Origin: Progne subis subis
Taxonomy: Eukaryota > Chordata > Aves > Passeriformes > Hirundinidae
Length of the DNA: 64,000 bases
Assembly (NCBI GenBank): GCA_022316685.1
Contig: JAKJHU010000156.1
Location: 620,001 to 684,000 of the forward strand
Direction: 5' to 3'
Shown: one piece after another, positions 38,080 to 54,436 of the stretch
Position numbering within the stretch: position 1 is the first letter of the stretch
Layout: each line of letters starts with the position of its first letter
Program-made: the position numbers and the translations under genes
Notes under the pieces: generated by a model
What the model was told of the DNA's origin: nothing
Database searches by the model: none
Seen by the model: the letters and a program-made list of their open reading frames with translations, nothing else

Positions 38080-38372
38080 TAGAATCCCAGACTGGTTTAG
38101 ATTGGAAGGGACCTTAATGATCACCCACTGCCACCCCTGCCATGGGCAGGGACACCTTCCATTATCCCAGGCTGCTCCAAGCCCCAGTGTCCAACCTGGC
38201 CTTGGACACTTCCAGGGATCCAGGAGCAGCCACAGCTTCCCTAGGCATTCCATTCCAGGGCCTCCACACCCTCACAGGGAACAATTCCTTCCCAATATCC
38301 CACCTAACCCTGCTCTCAGGCAGTAGGAAGCCTTTCCCCCTTGCCCGAGCACTCCATGCTTGTAGAACCACA
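38080..38372 (-). mobile_element. CR1 LINE fragment, about 290 bp
   Basis: Begins ATAGAATCCCAGACTGG and continues through the inverted CR1 3' end (GGAAGGGACCTTAATGATC, GGCCTTGGACACTTCCAGG, TTCCTTCCCAATATCCCACC). It is one of the best-preserved copies in the window. Confidence 0.9.
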
Positions 38373-40009
38373 TCCTGATTCTGCCAGAGGGTCTGCCCAG
38401 CTCATGGACTCTGTGTCTGTACCTTCTCCTTTTGCGCTCCTTCATCTTTTTTTTTCCTGAGAAAACATCATTTTCCATAAAATCATGGTCTCACGCAGGG
38501 CCAACTGGCCATCCCATCCTTCACAGGAGAAACAATAAAGGAATGAAACCTGATTGTGCTGGAGATAAAGGTGCATCCAAAATATTTCTAGCTTTGAGGG
38601 GCAGATTTGCACTTGCCTGTGATATTGTAAAAGATATTGCAGAAAACAAGGAAAAATTCCCAGCTCAGCACAGAAAACACAGCCCTGAAGAGCTGAGCAG
38701 GTCAGGAGGATTTTTGTCTCACACCCCATCACTCTTAACAGGCAAAGATCTGCTGTGGTTGACAGAAAAGTTGCTTTTCAGCTAAACAAAACCTCTCCGA
38801 GTGAGTTTTCACTCCTTGAGATACAAAATACTTATAAAAAATGTATGAAGCTTGTTATGAATCCGAAACTTCTCTAATGAAAAACTTTTGCTCTCCTCCC
38901 ACAGCCAGCAAGGTTCATCACCCCAGGCAAGGGAGAATGGTTGGGATGTGTCAGGAAGAGATCCCACCCTTCTGGACCCAGGAGGCCAGTGGATCCCACT
39001 GGATCATGGTGAAAAACTTAGTTTTTCCCATTAGTGGAAGGTGTCTTTGCCTTTCTTTCTAGGATTTCCTTTCTTCTGGGTTTTCCCATGGAGATAAGGT
39101 GGGGGAAGGGGGAAAGAGAATGGATTGAGGGTTTTATCTGGGAAATGATGTCTGATCCGAATTTTGGAGACCAAACTGAGCCATGAGAGAGGGTGGAGGG
39201 GAGCTTCCAGATCCTGGTGGCTATAACTCTTCCCCTGCCACTTATTTGATCCCCATCCCAACCTTCCCCGGGAGGTGACAGACCCCCACAAGCAAAGGAA
39301 CAGAGTAGGATCCTATCATGATCAGCAGGAATAACAGGACCTCCTACTAAGCACAACCAGGCTGGAAGAAAAGATCCTGCAAAATTATGGTCCCCAAGGG
39401 GTGTGGGCACTTTGACATTGCCTTGGGGAGTGGGGCACTGGGAGCACCCTCTCCTCCCAACTTAGGAAGCCACCAAGCAATGGGAAGTGACCTCTCCATC
39501 CCAAGGGCTCGGATAGTCTGGGGTGTGCCTGCCTGTGCGATGAAATATTTCTTCTCTGTGCCATTCTTGATTGCTTCTCCAACTTGGGGATTTTTTTCCC
39601 CTCCCTTCTTGTTTTATATCCACCTCTCTTCCTTTTCAGATCCGCCTTATTCCGGGAATTATGGGAAAAGTGTGGCAAAAATCCGGAAGGGGTTTTTAGC
39701 TTTGTTTTAAGAAGTATTTCCTCCCTTGCCATCCTTCTGACAAAGACCCTTTTAGGATTCTGTGATTCTATGAAAATTTACAGCGAACTGTGGGGTGCAG
39801 CATCGCACTGGTTCCTTCCAAATTCAGAGAGATCCAGGGTCTGGTCTAACAATTCCTACAGCCCCTGTGAGTTATTCTGGAATTTTCTGGCTCACACCAT
39901 GCAGATTTGAGCCAATCCTTGGAAATCAAAGCGCAAACAAGCAACACATTTCCTCTCCTAGTCTCAAAGTATCTCCTCAGAAGGAGGAGAAAAGGCTGGA
40001 AAAGTCCAA

Positions 40010-40236
40010 CCTGTGACCGATCCCCACCTTGTCACCCAGCCCAGGGCACTGAGTGCCTTCCTTGGACACCTCCAGGGATGGGCATTCCAACACCTCCCTG
40101 CGCGCAGTCCCTTCCAATGCCTGACCACCCTTTCCATGAAGATATTCCTCCTGATGTCCAACCTGAACCTCCTCTGGAATAGCTTGAGGCCGTTTCCTGT
40201 TGTCACTGGTTACCTGGAGAACAGGCCAGCCCCAAC
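40010..40236 (-). mobile_element. CR1 LINE fragment
   Basis: Inverted CR1 3' wording: CTTGTCACCCAGCCCAGGGC, CTTGGACACCTCCAGGGATG, ATTCCTCCTGATGTCCAACC. It lies beside the orphan CpG island. Confidence 0.82.
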
Positions 40237-40469
40237 TGGCTACACTCCTCAGCCTCTTCTGAGCCAGGATCGTTGTGTGGGATGCAGAGAGGATGGTACA
40301 GGGATTCCTCACCTCACTCAGGACTCGAAATGTCCCCTCTTTGGAGTGTCCAGGGCCGCGCACAGGGGGTCCCGTGCTGCATCCCGGCACAGCTGGATGG
40401 AGAGCCCAGCTGTTGGCAGGCAGGGCTGGCGGAACAAAGAGGCCATTGCGACGGGCACTTTGAGTGATG

Positions 40470-40905
40470 GGGAGCAAAGCGTCGGGGCCGTGAAATCCGA
40501 TTCGTGCCCCTCGGCGGCAGCGCTGGGGAAGGGACCGGGAAGGGACCCCGGCGGCAGGGACGGGAGCGCGCTGGGGCGGCGAGGAGGGACAGGTGGCCGC
40601 GGGCTGGGAAGAAGGACCGTAACGAGGCGCCGCGGACACAAGATCCTCTTTGTTCGGATGTTACTGAAGTACAAGAGTGGCTGCCGGAGAGGTCTCGGCA
40701 CAGCTGCCTGAACTCCTTCCCTCCCGGAGATCAAAGCCCGCCTTTCTAATTGCGGCTTTTATTGCACTCGCCCGAAACACTCGCCCGCTGTCCCGGTGGC
40801 TTTGGCGGGGACAGGTGTTTTTTAACACGCGTGCCATCACGGGAGATTAGCGGGTTTAAAAGCGTGCCCCGGGAGACACGGCGATGCATCGAGCTCCTGT
40901 CAGAA
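40470..40905. promoter_or_regulatory. Orphan CpG island
   Basis: Dense CpG (GGCGGCGAGGAGG, GGCGCCGCGGACAC, CACTCGCCCGAAACACTCGC) over about 435 bp, with no coding exon recognised on either strand. It could be an enhancer-type island or the promoter of a noncoding RNA. Confidence 0.5.
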
Positions 40906-41102
40906 GGAGGGATGCTGAGCCGCACAGGGAGGTTTCTGCAGGAGTGCCTGCCTCCCTGGCACAGGAGAGGCGTTCCCCCCACCAGCCCCAGCACAAACTG
41001 GGAGGCCAAAGGAGGAAGCTCTGGGTTCAAAATGCAAGCCCTGTGCATCCCATCCTGCTGAAAAGGGCATTGGCTGGAGACGGGCCTCTGCACAGGGATG
41101 CT

Positions 41103-41380
41103 CCATCCTGCAAGTGTCCCAGCTGGACCAGGGATCCCTCAATCCATCCTGCAAATGCTCCCCACTGTGCTAGGGCCCCTCCCAATTCCCACTCTCCAAC
41201 ATCCCCGTTGGACCAGGGACACACCTGCTCCATTCCTCAAATGCCTCAGCTGGAGCAGGGACCCTCCATCCCCCAATCACCCCGTGCTTGACCCGAGATT
41301 GTCCCACTTCATATCCAAAAATATCCCATGCTGGATGCTTGATCCCCCCTAAACACCCTACAACGGACCAGGAATCCCCA
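41103..41380. repeat. Degenerate tandem repeat, period about 40 bp
   Basis: About seven diverged units recur with the pattern CCATCCTGCAAATG / CCAGCTGGACCAGGGATCCC. The spacing varies by a few bases, so this is an old minisatellite. Confidence 0.7.
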
Positions 41381-41979
41381 CTGTCTCTTTAGTCCCTGGC
41401 ATTTGGGGGCTTTCAGAGATTTCCAAGAGAGGGAACAGCGTGGTGGGAGAACAGTCAAGAGAAGAGCTGTTACATTGCTCAAAGGTATCAAAGCTCTTTG
41501 CCATAGAGGATTAAAATATGTGGAGAGCAAGAACTGCTGACCCAGGAGCCAGGGAGGGGACAGAAACTTGGCTGAGGATCCTGGAGAACAAAGCAGAAAC
41601 AGGAAAATGCACAGACAAGCCTGGAAAGTCATAAAAACAAAGTTTAGGTTAAATACACAGAGGGTCTCTTATCCCCTTGGCAGGTTAAGAAAGGGCAACC
41701 TTTGCCTCCAGAGCTTTTGGCAGAAGCCATCGCTCCTGGTTATTCACAAGGAAGACAAGAGGAGGGGGATGGAAGTGTCCAAGGTGGACAAAAAGGAGCT
41801 CAGCCACCTCCAAATTTCAGCTCTGGGGAAGATTTGCTCCAGAGCAGCAGCAGGACACGAAGCCCCATGGGCAGGGACAGCTGGATGGACAACCCCCAGC
41901 ACTTCCTGCCATCCTGGTCACTTTGTGGTCTCCTACACATCCTCAGCCTCTGGTTAAGGATTTTTTTTTACCTTTATTT

Positions 41980-42175
41980 CACAGAATCACAGAATTATAG
42001 GATGGTTTGAGAGGGACCTTAAAGCCCATCCAGTTCCACCCCCTGCCACAGGCAGGGACACCTTCCATTACCCCAGGTTGCTCCAAGCCACATCCAAATC
42101 TGACCTTGGACAATTCCAGGAATGGGGCAGCCACAGTTTCTCTGGACACCCTGTGCCAGATATTTACACCACCGT
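41980..42175 (-). mobile_element. CR1 LINE fragment
   Basis: Starts with CACAGAATCACAGAATTAT, the inverted CR1 3' terminal repeats, then the inverted 3' region (ACCTTAAAGCCCATCCAG, CAGGGACACCTTCC). Confidence 0.85.
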
Positions 42176-45127
42176 GCTGGAGTATAAACCTGTAAAAATG
42201 AGACGTCAGGTTTGAGCTGAAAAAATCAAGGATGAGATAGAGGAAAAAAAAAAAAAAAATAAAGGAAAACGTAATATCCTAAATATCTCAGATAGCTTCT
42301 CGTTTATTGGAGTTTAAGCCAAAGCCTCTACAGAAATGCAATAGATTAAAAACCTGTTTGGGGAAAAAGCAGCAATAATTTCCCATTGGCCTCTTGCAGT
42401 TTCCTTTCATGGGTGCAGCTCCTAAAAATGAGGCACTATTCCCTTTGATGTCATGGAAGGAAATAACGTGTTTGGATCCAGCTTTTTCCTCAGATCAGCC
42501 CAGCTAGTGCCAATCAGGCTGTGGAGGGAATGGGAAGGGTGTGGAGAGGTTCAGCTTGACCCTTTAGCACCATTTTCTCTAGCTTTCACATTAAATTACT
42601 GTCCTATTGTTCCATATCGCCCCGTTGCATCTTAATTTCCCCATCATGAGTCTTTTGTTCCCCTACAAAGCTTTGGAAGCAGATGAGAAAGGGAAACCAC
42701 TTGCAATCATCATTCCAGAGGGTACCTCCAGATCACAGGCAGCAGCACATGGAAATGGCTGGGAAAATGAAGGCCTGTCACGAAATCTCTGCTAATTTTT
42801 CTTGGAAATGCCTTGGTATTGCTTTGAAAGCTACTTGGGACTGTCCAGGATGGCAGAACTGGGATCCATTTCCTTCCCTGCTTTAAAATTCACGCAAGGC
42901 ACAAAGGAGTTGCTGAGATTTGCCTGCCATCATCACCAGGAGCTGAATAAAAATCACATTAAATTTACTTTACACTTCTGCAGCAGCTGGCGGCCACGTC
43001 TTTAAGTGCTTTTTGAGCCTGTGGGCCAAAGAAAAATCAGGATGCTGTCAAGTCAAGGAGCCTTCCCGTTAATTTAACGTGGTTAGCTTTGCCAGTGGGA
43101 TAGATTTTCCAACGTGCTCAGCTATTTTATGAGTCTGGCCTCTTCTTTTGGTGTCTGAATTGAGCAGAAGCTCCTGAGTGAAATAAATGACCCTGTGGTT
43201 TTCTGGGATGCTGGCTCAGGCAGTCTCTGTCACTGACCAGAGGTCCTGGATGATGCCACCATACTGAGGCCAAACTCCAAACAACCCCAGGATTATCTTC
43301 CGAACCTCCCCGGTTTGTAATAACCCTGAAAATACGACAAATTTGCTGTATTTTATCTTGGTGACTCAAAAAAAAGTGTATTCCCTTCTGGCATGTTTCC
43401 TCCCTGAAAATGTTACCACAGCCTTAAACAGCTTTGGAAAAGGTGGGAAAGAGAGAGGAGAGGATCCAACACAGGCTCACAAAAGGGTAGGTTCTGGCTG
43501 ATTCCATGCCAAGGAATTGCATCCAGAGAGGGGCTATTGGATTTGGAGGCCCGGCTCAGCACAGTGGAAAGCAGCACTTCCTCGGTTGTTCCAAAAGAAA
43601 AATTAAAAGCAAAACGAATTATTAAAAAAACCCAAAAAACAAAAAAACAAAAAACGAATTTCCCCCAAATAGAAAGATTCTCTCTGGTGGAAAGGACAGT
43701 GGGATGTTTGGGTGTCCAGTTCCTTGGATTTTTAGGCAGTTTCTCTTGCAGTTAGTGCCCTCTTGAGGACATCTCTCCTCTATTCCATTTTTACAGGGTT
43801 TCCCCCCCACCTCAAACGAAATGATCTCCCGGCAGGGAGCAAGAGCAAGAGCATAGTCAGGGGCTGCGATTTTGCCCAGGCCCAACACAGCCAGCGGTGC
43901 CGGGGCTCCTGCCTTCCCACCTGAACCCACCAGGAAGGAGGAAAGCATCGGGATGTGAGATTGCAGCGCCTGACATCCCCCCAGGAGATGAATCCTTCCC
44001 AAATCAACGTGTTCCCGGTGGCAATCCGGGACGTTCTGACCCCAACCCTGAGGGAAGGTCCCCCACCGGCATCATCACAAGCTGCCGCCCGCTTTGCTCC
44101 CCTCCTCGCTTCCCGAAAACACGAGATAATTGGGAATGGGAGCAAAAGGTGAGGACAGTGCTCCTCTCAGATGTCCGAATGTCAAAGCGACGCTGGCACA
44201 GAGCTGGCGGCAACAAAGGGCCGCCGGGATCGATGCGGCTGGCAGGGACGGGAGCGGGATGAGAGGTTGTTTCCCGGGAAAAGCGATGCCTGGGCCAGTG
44301 GAGCAGCAGTGCCATCGCCTGGAGCCCTCCTCCAAGATGCTGTGCCTCGGGCGAATCCCAAAACGAACACAAACGCACATTAGTTAGTTTTGTTTTCCCA
44401 CAGCCAAAACCTCTCCCGGAGTACCGGGACTCCATGGCAAGGGGATCAGGATTTACGCCGCTCTTCCTTTTTTTCATCCCCAAAAGTGTGGAGAACACAG
44501 GAGTTTTGCACCAAGGCGGTGCAGCTCTTGAGCATGGCTTGGGAAAACTCCCCATATGAAGAATAAATGGTTTGGGGAATGATTTTTAGGGCAGTACTGG
44601 GGATGGAAGACAGTGGGATGTGCTGGGATCAGGCTTTGTTCAATGAATGTGGGGTAGAGGATGATGGTAGGAAAGCAAATCCACTGTATCAGAAAGCAAA
44701 GTTTTGCAGAAAATGAACCTCTCAGGTTGATTTTACCCTAAAAATAAGAATTTACATTTGTGACCCCAGTAATTGCACAGATTTGGAAACAATCTTGACA
44801 TTTCCCATCACTTCCTATGCCTCAAACTGGGCTGCAAACACATCCAACCCCACTGCAAGCCATAAATAGGGCTCCTGAGCCTAATTCTGGGGAAAGGCGA
44901 GCAGGGCTGGGGTCCTGGTGCTGGATAGGACCAGGGAATGGGATGGGACCATTACTGAGGATGGGGAGCCATGGAAAACCCACAGCCGAGGGGTGGTTCC
45001 GCCTCTAAAATAGCACCTGTGCTGTTAAATGCCATTTTAGCGTATTGTGGGCTCTTTTCTAGGATAAAAGCACTGACACAGATGCTTCCTTGTATATATA
45101 TTGGATATTTATTGGGTTTATATTTGA
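42176..45127. other. Intergenic DNA upstream of COPS8
   Basis: A moderate CpG-rich patch lies at about 43.85-44.30 kb, overlapping open frames on both strands up to 183 aa that show no family match. No exon could be supported. Confidence 0.5.
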
Positions 45128-45362
45128 GCTGCGTCAGGGGAGGTTTAGGCTGGATGTTGGGAAAAGGGTGAGCTCTGAACAGGCTCCCTGGGGAATGGTC
45201 ACATTCCTGAGGCTGCCAGAGCTCAGGGATCACATGGACAACACTCGAAGGCACAGGGTGGGACTGTTGGGGTTAGGGTTAAGGTTGGGGTGCCTGTGCA
45301 GGCCCAGGGGTTGAACTTGATGATCCTTGTGGGTCAGCTCAGGAAATTCCATGATCCTATAA
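45128..45362 (+). mobile_element. CR1 LINE fragment (3' region)
   Basis: The wording GTTTAGGCTGGATGTTGGG ... CTTGATGATCCTTGTGGGTC ... TTCCATGATCCTAT follows the CR1 3' consensus. It lies about 0.4 kb upstream of the COPS8 CpG promoter. An inner stretch has become G-rich and telomere-like (45267-45290). Confidence 0.75.
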
Positions 45363-45748
45363 CCTATCTCCAGCAGTGCTGTTTTCTCTGCAAGCAGGGG
45401 ATTTCCCAGGGAACGAAGATAGACACCCAGCTAAACCGGGTAAAACTACTTTTAAAACCCACCAGAAACAGTCACGGAGCTGGAAAAGTACTTCCTATGC
45501 CTCGAGAATATCGCCTATGTACATGTAACGTGCAATAAAGGGTGGAGAGCACCCGTCTCACGCATCGCGTAATATGCGATAAATGCGGTGAGAAAACAGA
45601 ACGAGGATCTCCGTGCTGCACGCCAGGTACACTCAGTTCTTTTCATGACGTGGAAACTTTGCTTATTACACAGAAAAGAAAGCGATTTAAAAGGGCTTTA
45701 ATCACCGCCGCCCTCAAAAACCCCGCGCCGCCCTCAGCCCCTCACGGG

Positions 45749-45802
45749 CCTTGGCCACGCCCCCGACCTTGGCCACGCCCCCGACCTTGACCACGCCCCC
45801 GG
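45749..45802. repeat. Three tandem 18-bp CACGCCC-box units
   Basis: The unit CCTTGGCCACGCCCCCGA occurs at 45749-45766 and 45767-45784. A third copy with two changes lies at 45785-45802. Each carries CCACGCCC, a KLF/SP-type box, so the array may act as a tuned promoter element of COPS8. Confidence 0.85.
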
Positions 45803-45847
45803 TCCGCCAGGATCACTGAGAGGCGGGCGGAAGGTGCTGCCCTTGCG

Positions 45848-45862
45848 GCGGAAGTGACGTCA
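45848..45862 (+). promoter_or_regulatory. Composite ETS / CRE site
   Basis: GCGGAAGTGACGTCA contains an ETS core (CGGAAGTG, 45849-45856) overlapping a perfect CRE palindrome (TGACGTCA, 45855-45862). This composite is a well-known core element of CpG-island housekeeping promoters bound by GABP/ELK-type and CREB/ATF factors. It lies 45 bp upstream of the COPS8 start codon. Confidence 0.82.
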
Positions 45863-45906
45863 GAGCGAGGGCGCCTGATGCGGGCGGGCGGCGCCGTGAG
45901 GGGAAG

Positions 45907-51064
<5,158 letters not shown>

Positions 51065-52908
51065 TCACCCTGCTCCTGTGCTCAGAACAACTTGGGAATC
51101 CTGTGTACTGACAGTTTTAGATCTAAGATTTATTTTATTCCGTATCTGTTAAATGTTGCAGCGTCCCCCACTCAAAAGTGTGAAGTATCCAGTGTATGTC
51201 AGTCCCACTCCTGTTTTGCCAAAGCCCAGCTAGCAGTGAAACAATCCTTTAACTCCTGCAATATTTATTCAGTAGGTACACAGCACACACAGCAGTATTA
51301 CATAGTACATTTTTTTTAATTTGACTCAAAGCAGAACCTTTATCAGGTGCGTTAGAAATGGAGAAGGAACAGTTCTCGGGTGAGTACTGCAGTGCTTATG
51401 ACAGATCTATTGCACGTTGAAGTAGAGGACAGAGAGTGGAAGACTGCCCAGCCTGTATGTGCAAAGAGAAAATACTTTGATGAAAGTGGAAGAAAACAAT
51501 TTTGCATTAACTCTCTTGCAAATATTTTTGTGGCATATTTATAATTGATTTTTCTTTCTTGTTCTTTCTGGATTGATAAATCTCGTTCTGATATGAAAAA
51601 ATTCACATCAGTCATATTTTTACAGCAGAATAATTTTTAACAAAGACAAGTCTATGCTTTGAGGAAGTATTTTGACTTCTGGAAGGTTTTATTTGAGTGA
51701 CATAGGATACCAGATGTTTTCCTGGGTAACCTACATCTTGAGACCTGTCACGTCTTGCTCCATTTCAGTACACTGCGCCAGGGTCTGCAAGAAATAACAG
51801 TTCTTACCTGTCTTTAAGGTTTCTGGCTTACTTCTGCAGTGATGGGAGAGGAATTTCAAGGTGAGAGTAGGAGCAGAGCCCAGCTGGGAGGGGGGTGATG
51901 CATTGTGCTGCTGTGTCAGTTTGAAGAATAATTCTGTCAGAGCAGTGCTCTGTTAATCTTTGATCTGAGAGTGAATTTTGGAAGCAAACATCAATTCTCT
52001 TGCCATTTGTGTCATGTTGGTGAAAAGGCTGTGGAGAAAGAGTGGTGCGTTAAAGGGCAGTGCATATCTCCATTTACTTCTCCCCCCTTTCTAAAATCCT
52101 CCCCAGACGTTCCATGGAAGCTGGCGAGTGTGCCCTTGTGTTGTGATTGTTTTTCCAGTGTGCACTGCCTACTGTACATTCTCTTGGTGAGGGGGTGTTA
52201 GCAGGGAGGCATTACAAACTGCGCTCTGCTGCCTTGAGAGCTCTTTATATGTAAACACTTTCTCAAAATGATTATTTATTTGAAACCCACCTAAGACTTG
52301 GATTGCTAAATTTATCTTCAGTGATATTAAAGAACGTGTTTACACTGACCTTGTGCACTTGTCTTTTTAAATATTTTGCACAACAGAGGTCTGGTATGGT
52401 GAGGGTTATTTTTATGAATTCTTACTGACCTACTTTGGATAGGGCTGGTTAAGGATTACTGCAGTATTTTAGGCCTCAACAGCTTCGTGTGCAGCAATTG
52501 CATGGTATTGTATTTAAAAAAAACACTGGTACCTCAGATGTCTTAAAATATTCTTGGTGTAAAGTTTTTGAACAGCTGAGTGAAAATTCCCCTTCTGTGT
52601 TTGTATAATGAATGTCTGCACTTGTAGGTAACCCACACCCCTGCTTGGAGAAATGAAACTTAGAAGAATTAAAGGATTTTTATGTACTCAATGAATGGTA
52701 ATAGGAGAGGAGCAATGTGGACATTGGCAGTCTGTGTCTGTATCAAACCTGTGTCAAATACAGTAAGTTTGACCTTGTCCTGTTCTAACAAGTTGATAAC
52801 TGATTTCTGGTCTGCTGTAAAATTTAATGTCTTTTAGCTTTGGGTGAGGCATTAACTCATAACTTGTCTCCAGTACTGTATTCCCAGACACTTTTTGCCT
52901 TATGCTAC
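51065..52908 (+). other. COPS8: COPS8 3' UTR and immediate downstream sequence
   Basis: No further coding exon is seen. No AATAAA occurs after the stop before the LTR block, but ATTAAA is found at 52326-52331, followed by T/GT-rich sequence, and again at 52668-52673. Either could end the transcript, giving a 3' UTR of about 1.3 or 1.6 kb. A tandem 10-bp duplication (TATGCTACTG / TATGCTGCTG) lies at 52901-52920, next to the LTR border. Confidence 0.6.
52326..52331 (+). terminator. COPS8: ATTAAA poly(A) signal candidate for COPS8
   Basis: ATTAAA is about 1.26 kb after the stop, with a GT/T-rich stretch 25-45 nt downstream. It is the best candidate of two; the other is 52668-52673. The choice is inference. 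Confidence 0.5.
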
Positions 52909-54436
52909 TGTATGCTGCTGTAGTGGTTTCACGTTCACTAAATTTTGGTCTTGGTACTTACTCTTTCTGTGCGAGAGAGACTGGGAGAAAAACAAAGCAG
53001 GCTTAACCTTAAAATTAACAAATAGTTTTATTAACCTACACTAAAAGAACAGGAAAAAAAAACCTAAAACAGAATGAAACTTCAAAAAACACTCTCCCCT
53101 CCCCTTACAAACTGTTCACTTCTTTACAAAACAACATAAAGAGACAAAACTTGTAATTTTCAGTCAGTTTCACTATCTGATAATAGTCTTTCATCAATTC
53201 ATTAGGGGAAGAGTATCTTCTAGAGTCATGGATCCCACTGACAACTTAGAACAGTTCTCTTGTGGGTTTTAAACTGTCACAAAAATAACTGCCCAGAGAA
53301 AACCTGCCTTTGTGACCCTCCCAGGAGCAGTTTCCCAAGCTGCTTATGGGTCATGGGTCTTAGACTTTTGCATACTGGGGTGTCATTTTTTAAAGATGAA
53401 TAACTCCAAAAGCAAAGGATTCTTCACTTCAAGGTACAGAGATATCGTCTCACTTCTTCACTGGCACAGAGGGCTTTTCTTCTTTATCTCTGTTCAAGCA
53501 TCTTACAGGATATTACTTAGTTCATCACAAACACCTTTGGTTAAATCTACACACAAACTAAAACAATCATCTCCCCAAATGCATATCTTTCCCATGATTT
53601 AAAGGAATGACCTAAATCTAGAGTTCATTTCCATGGCTCAAGTAAGAATAGAACAACCAACTCTTCAACCCTCTGTCCTAGCAGTCTTTTCACTCTTGCT
53701 TTACTGACTTCATCCTGTTGTTCTTTATGTTCACTCTGTCTTTCCTTACTCTCTCAGAGAAGGGCCAAGCTCTGGAAGCTTCATGTTGCTAAGAAAGAGT
53801 TAAATCTGCTCGGAGTCTTTGTCTCTCTCTCTCTGTAGCTCGTGGTGTTAGATGTTCAAGGCCGAACTGGTGAGGGAGGAAGAACTCACAGAAACATCAG
53901 AGATCAGAGCACCCGGGCAGTCCGGAATCACAAAAAAGCCCAGGCAGGATCATGAATGCCTTCTCAGCCCACCCCTCGGTGCAAACCGGGGTGGCTTCGG
54001 CCCAAATAGTGCCCATAGCTCTTATCAGGGGCCCAGCAGAGATTTCTCCCTGCTCCAGAGAAGTTTGGAGAAAGTAGCTGTTGCAAAACACCAACCTCTC
54101 CTTCCCTCCCTTCACCCGGGAGCCGATGGAATCTGGCCAGGCCTCAGGCCAGCTCTGCCCCAAAAGGGGGGAGCAGCAGGCCCAGCTCGATGTTACCTGT
54201 CTCTCTCTGGCCAAAGGAAAGGAGAGAAAAGACCCACCTACAGGGAATTCACGGGGTTTTATATGGTACTTTCCAAAGTCACAGCTAACAATTTCAGTGG
54301 TGAGAACAGATGCCAATATTCCAGCTAACTCTCTGATAGGTCCCTGTCTCTTCCAAAGCAATTCCCAGGTCCTGACCTGGAGAATTATTCTACATTTTTC
54401 TGTAACTAAAAAAACAAACTGTACTAACCCATGACA
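52909..54436. mobile_element. LTR-like block, probable solo LTR of an endogenous retrovirus
   Basis: The block is bounded by TG...CA and by GCTAC at 52904-52908 and 54437-54441, which would be a 5-bp target duplication. If the element instead starts at 52919 (TGTAGTGGTTTCAC), the left copy is GCTGC, one mismatch. Minus-strand signals are TATAAAA near 54263 and AATAAA near 53034, which favours minus orientation, though the distance between them (about 1.2 kb) is long for an R region. No gag, pol or env remnant was recognised. Length is about 1.5 kb. Confidence 0.6.

Noticed and set aside
39752..39773. GGATTCTGTGATTCTATG, like the CR1 terminal octamers
   Set aside because: No adjoining CR1 body was found, so a separate element is not supported.
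40013..40711. A 232-aa plus-strand open frame, with a 220-aa frame opposite
   Set aside because: It runs from an inverted CR1 into a CpG island; length is explained by GC-rich, stop-poor DNA.
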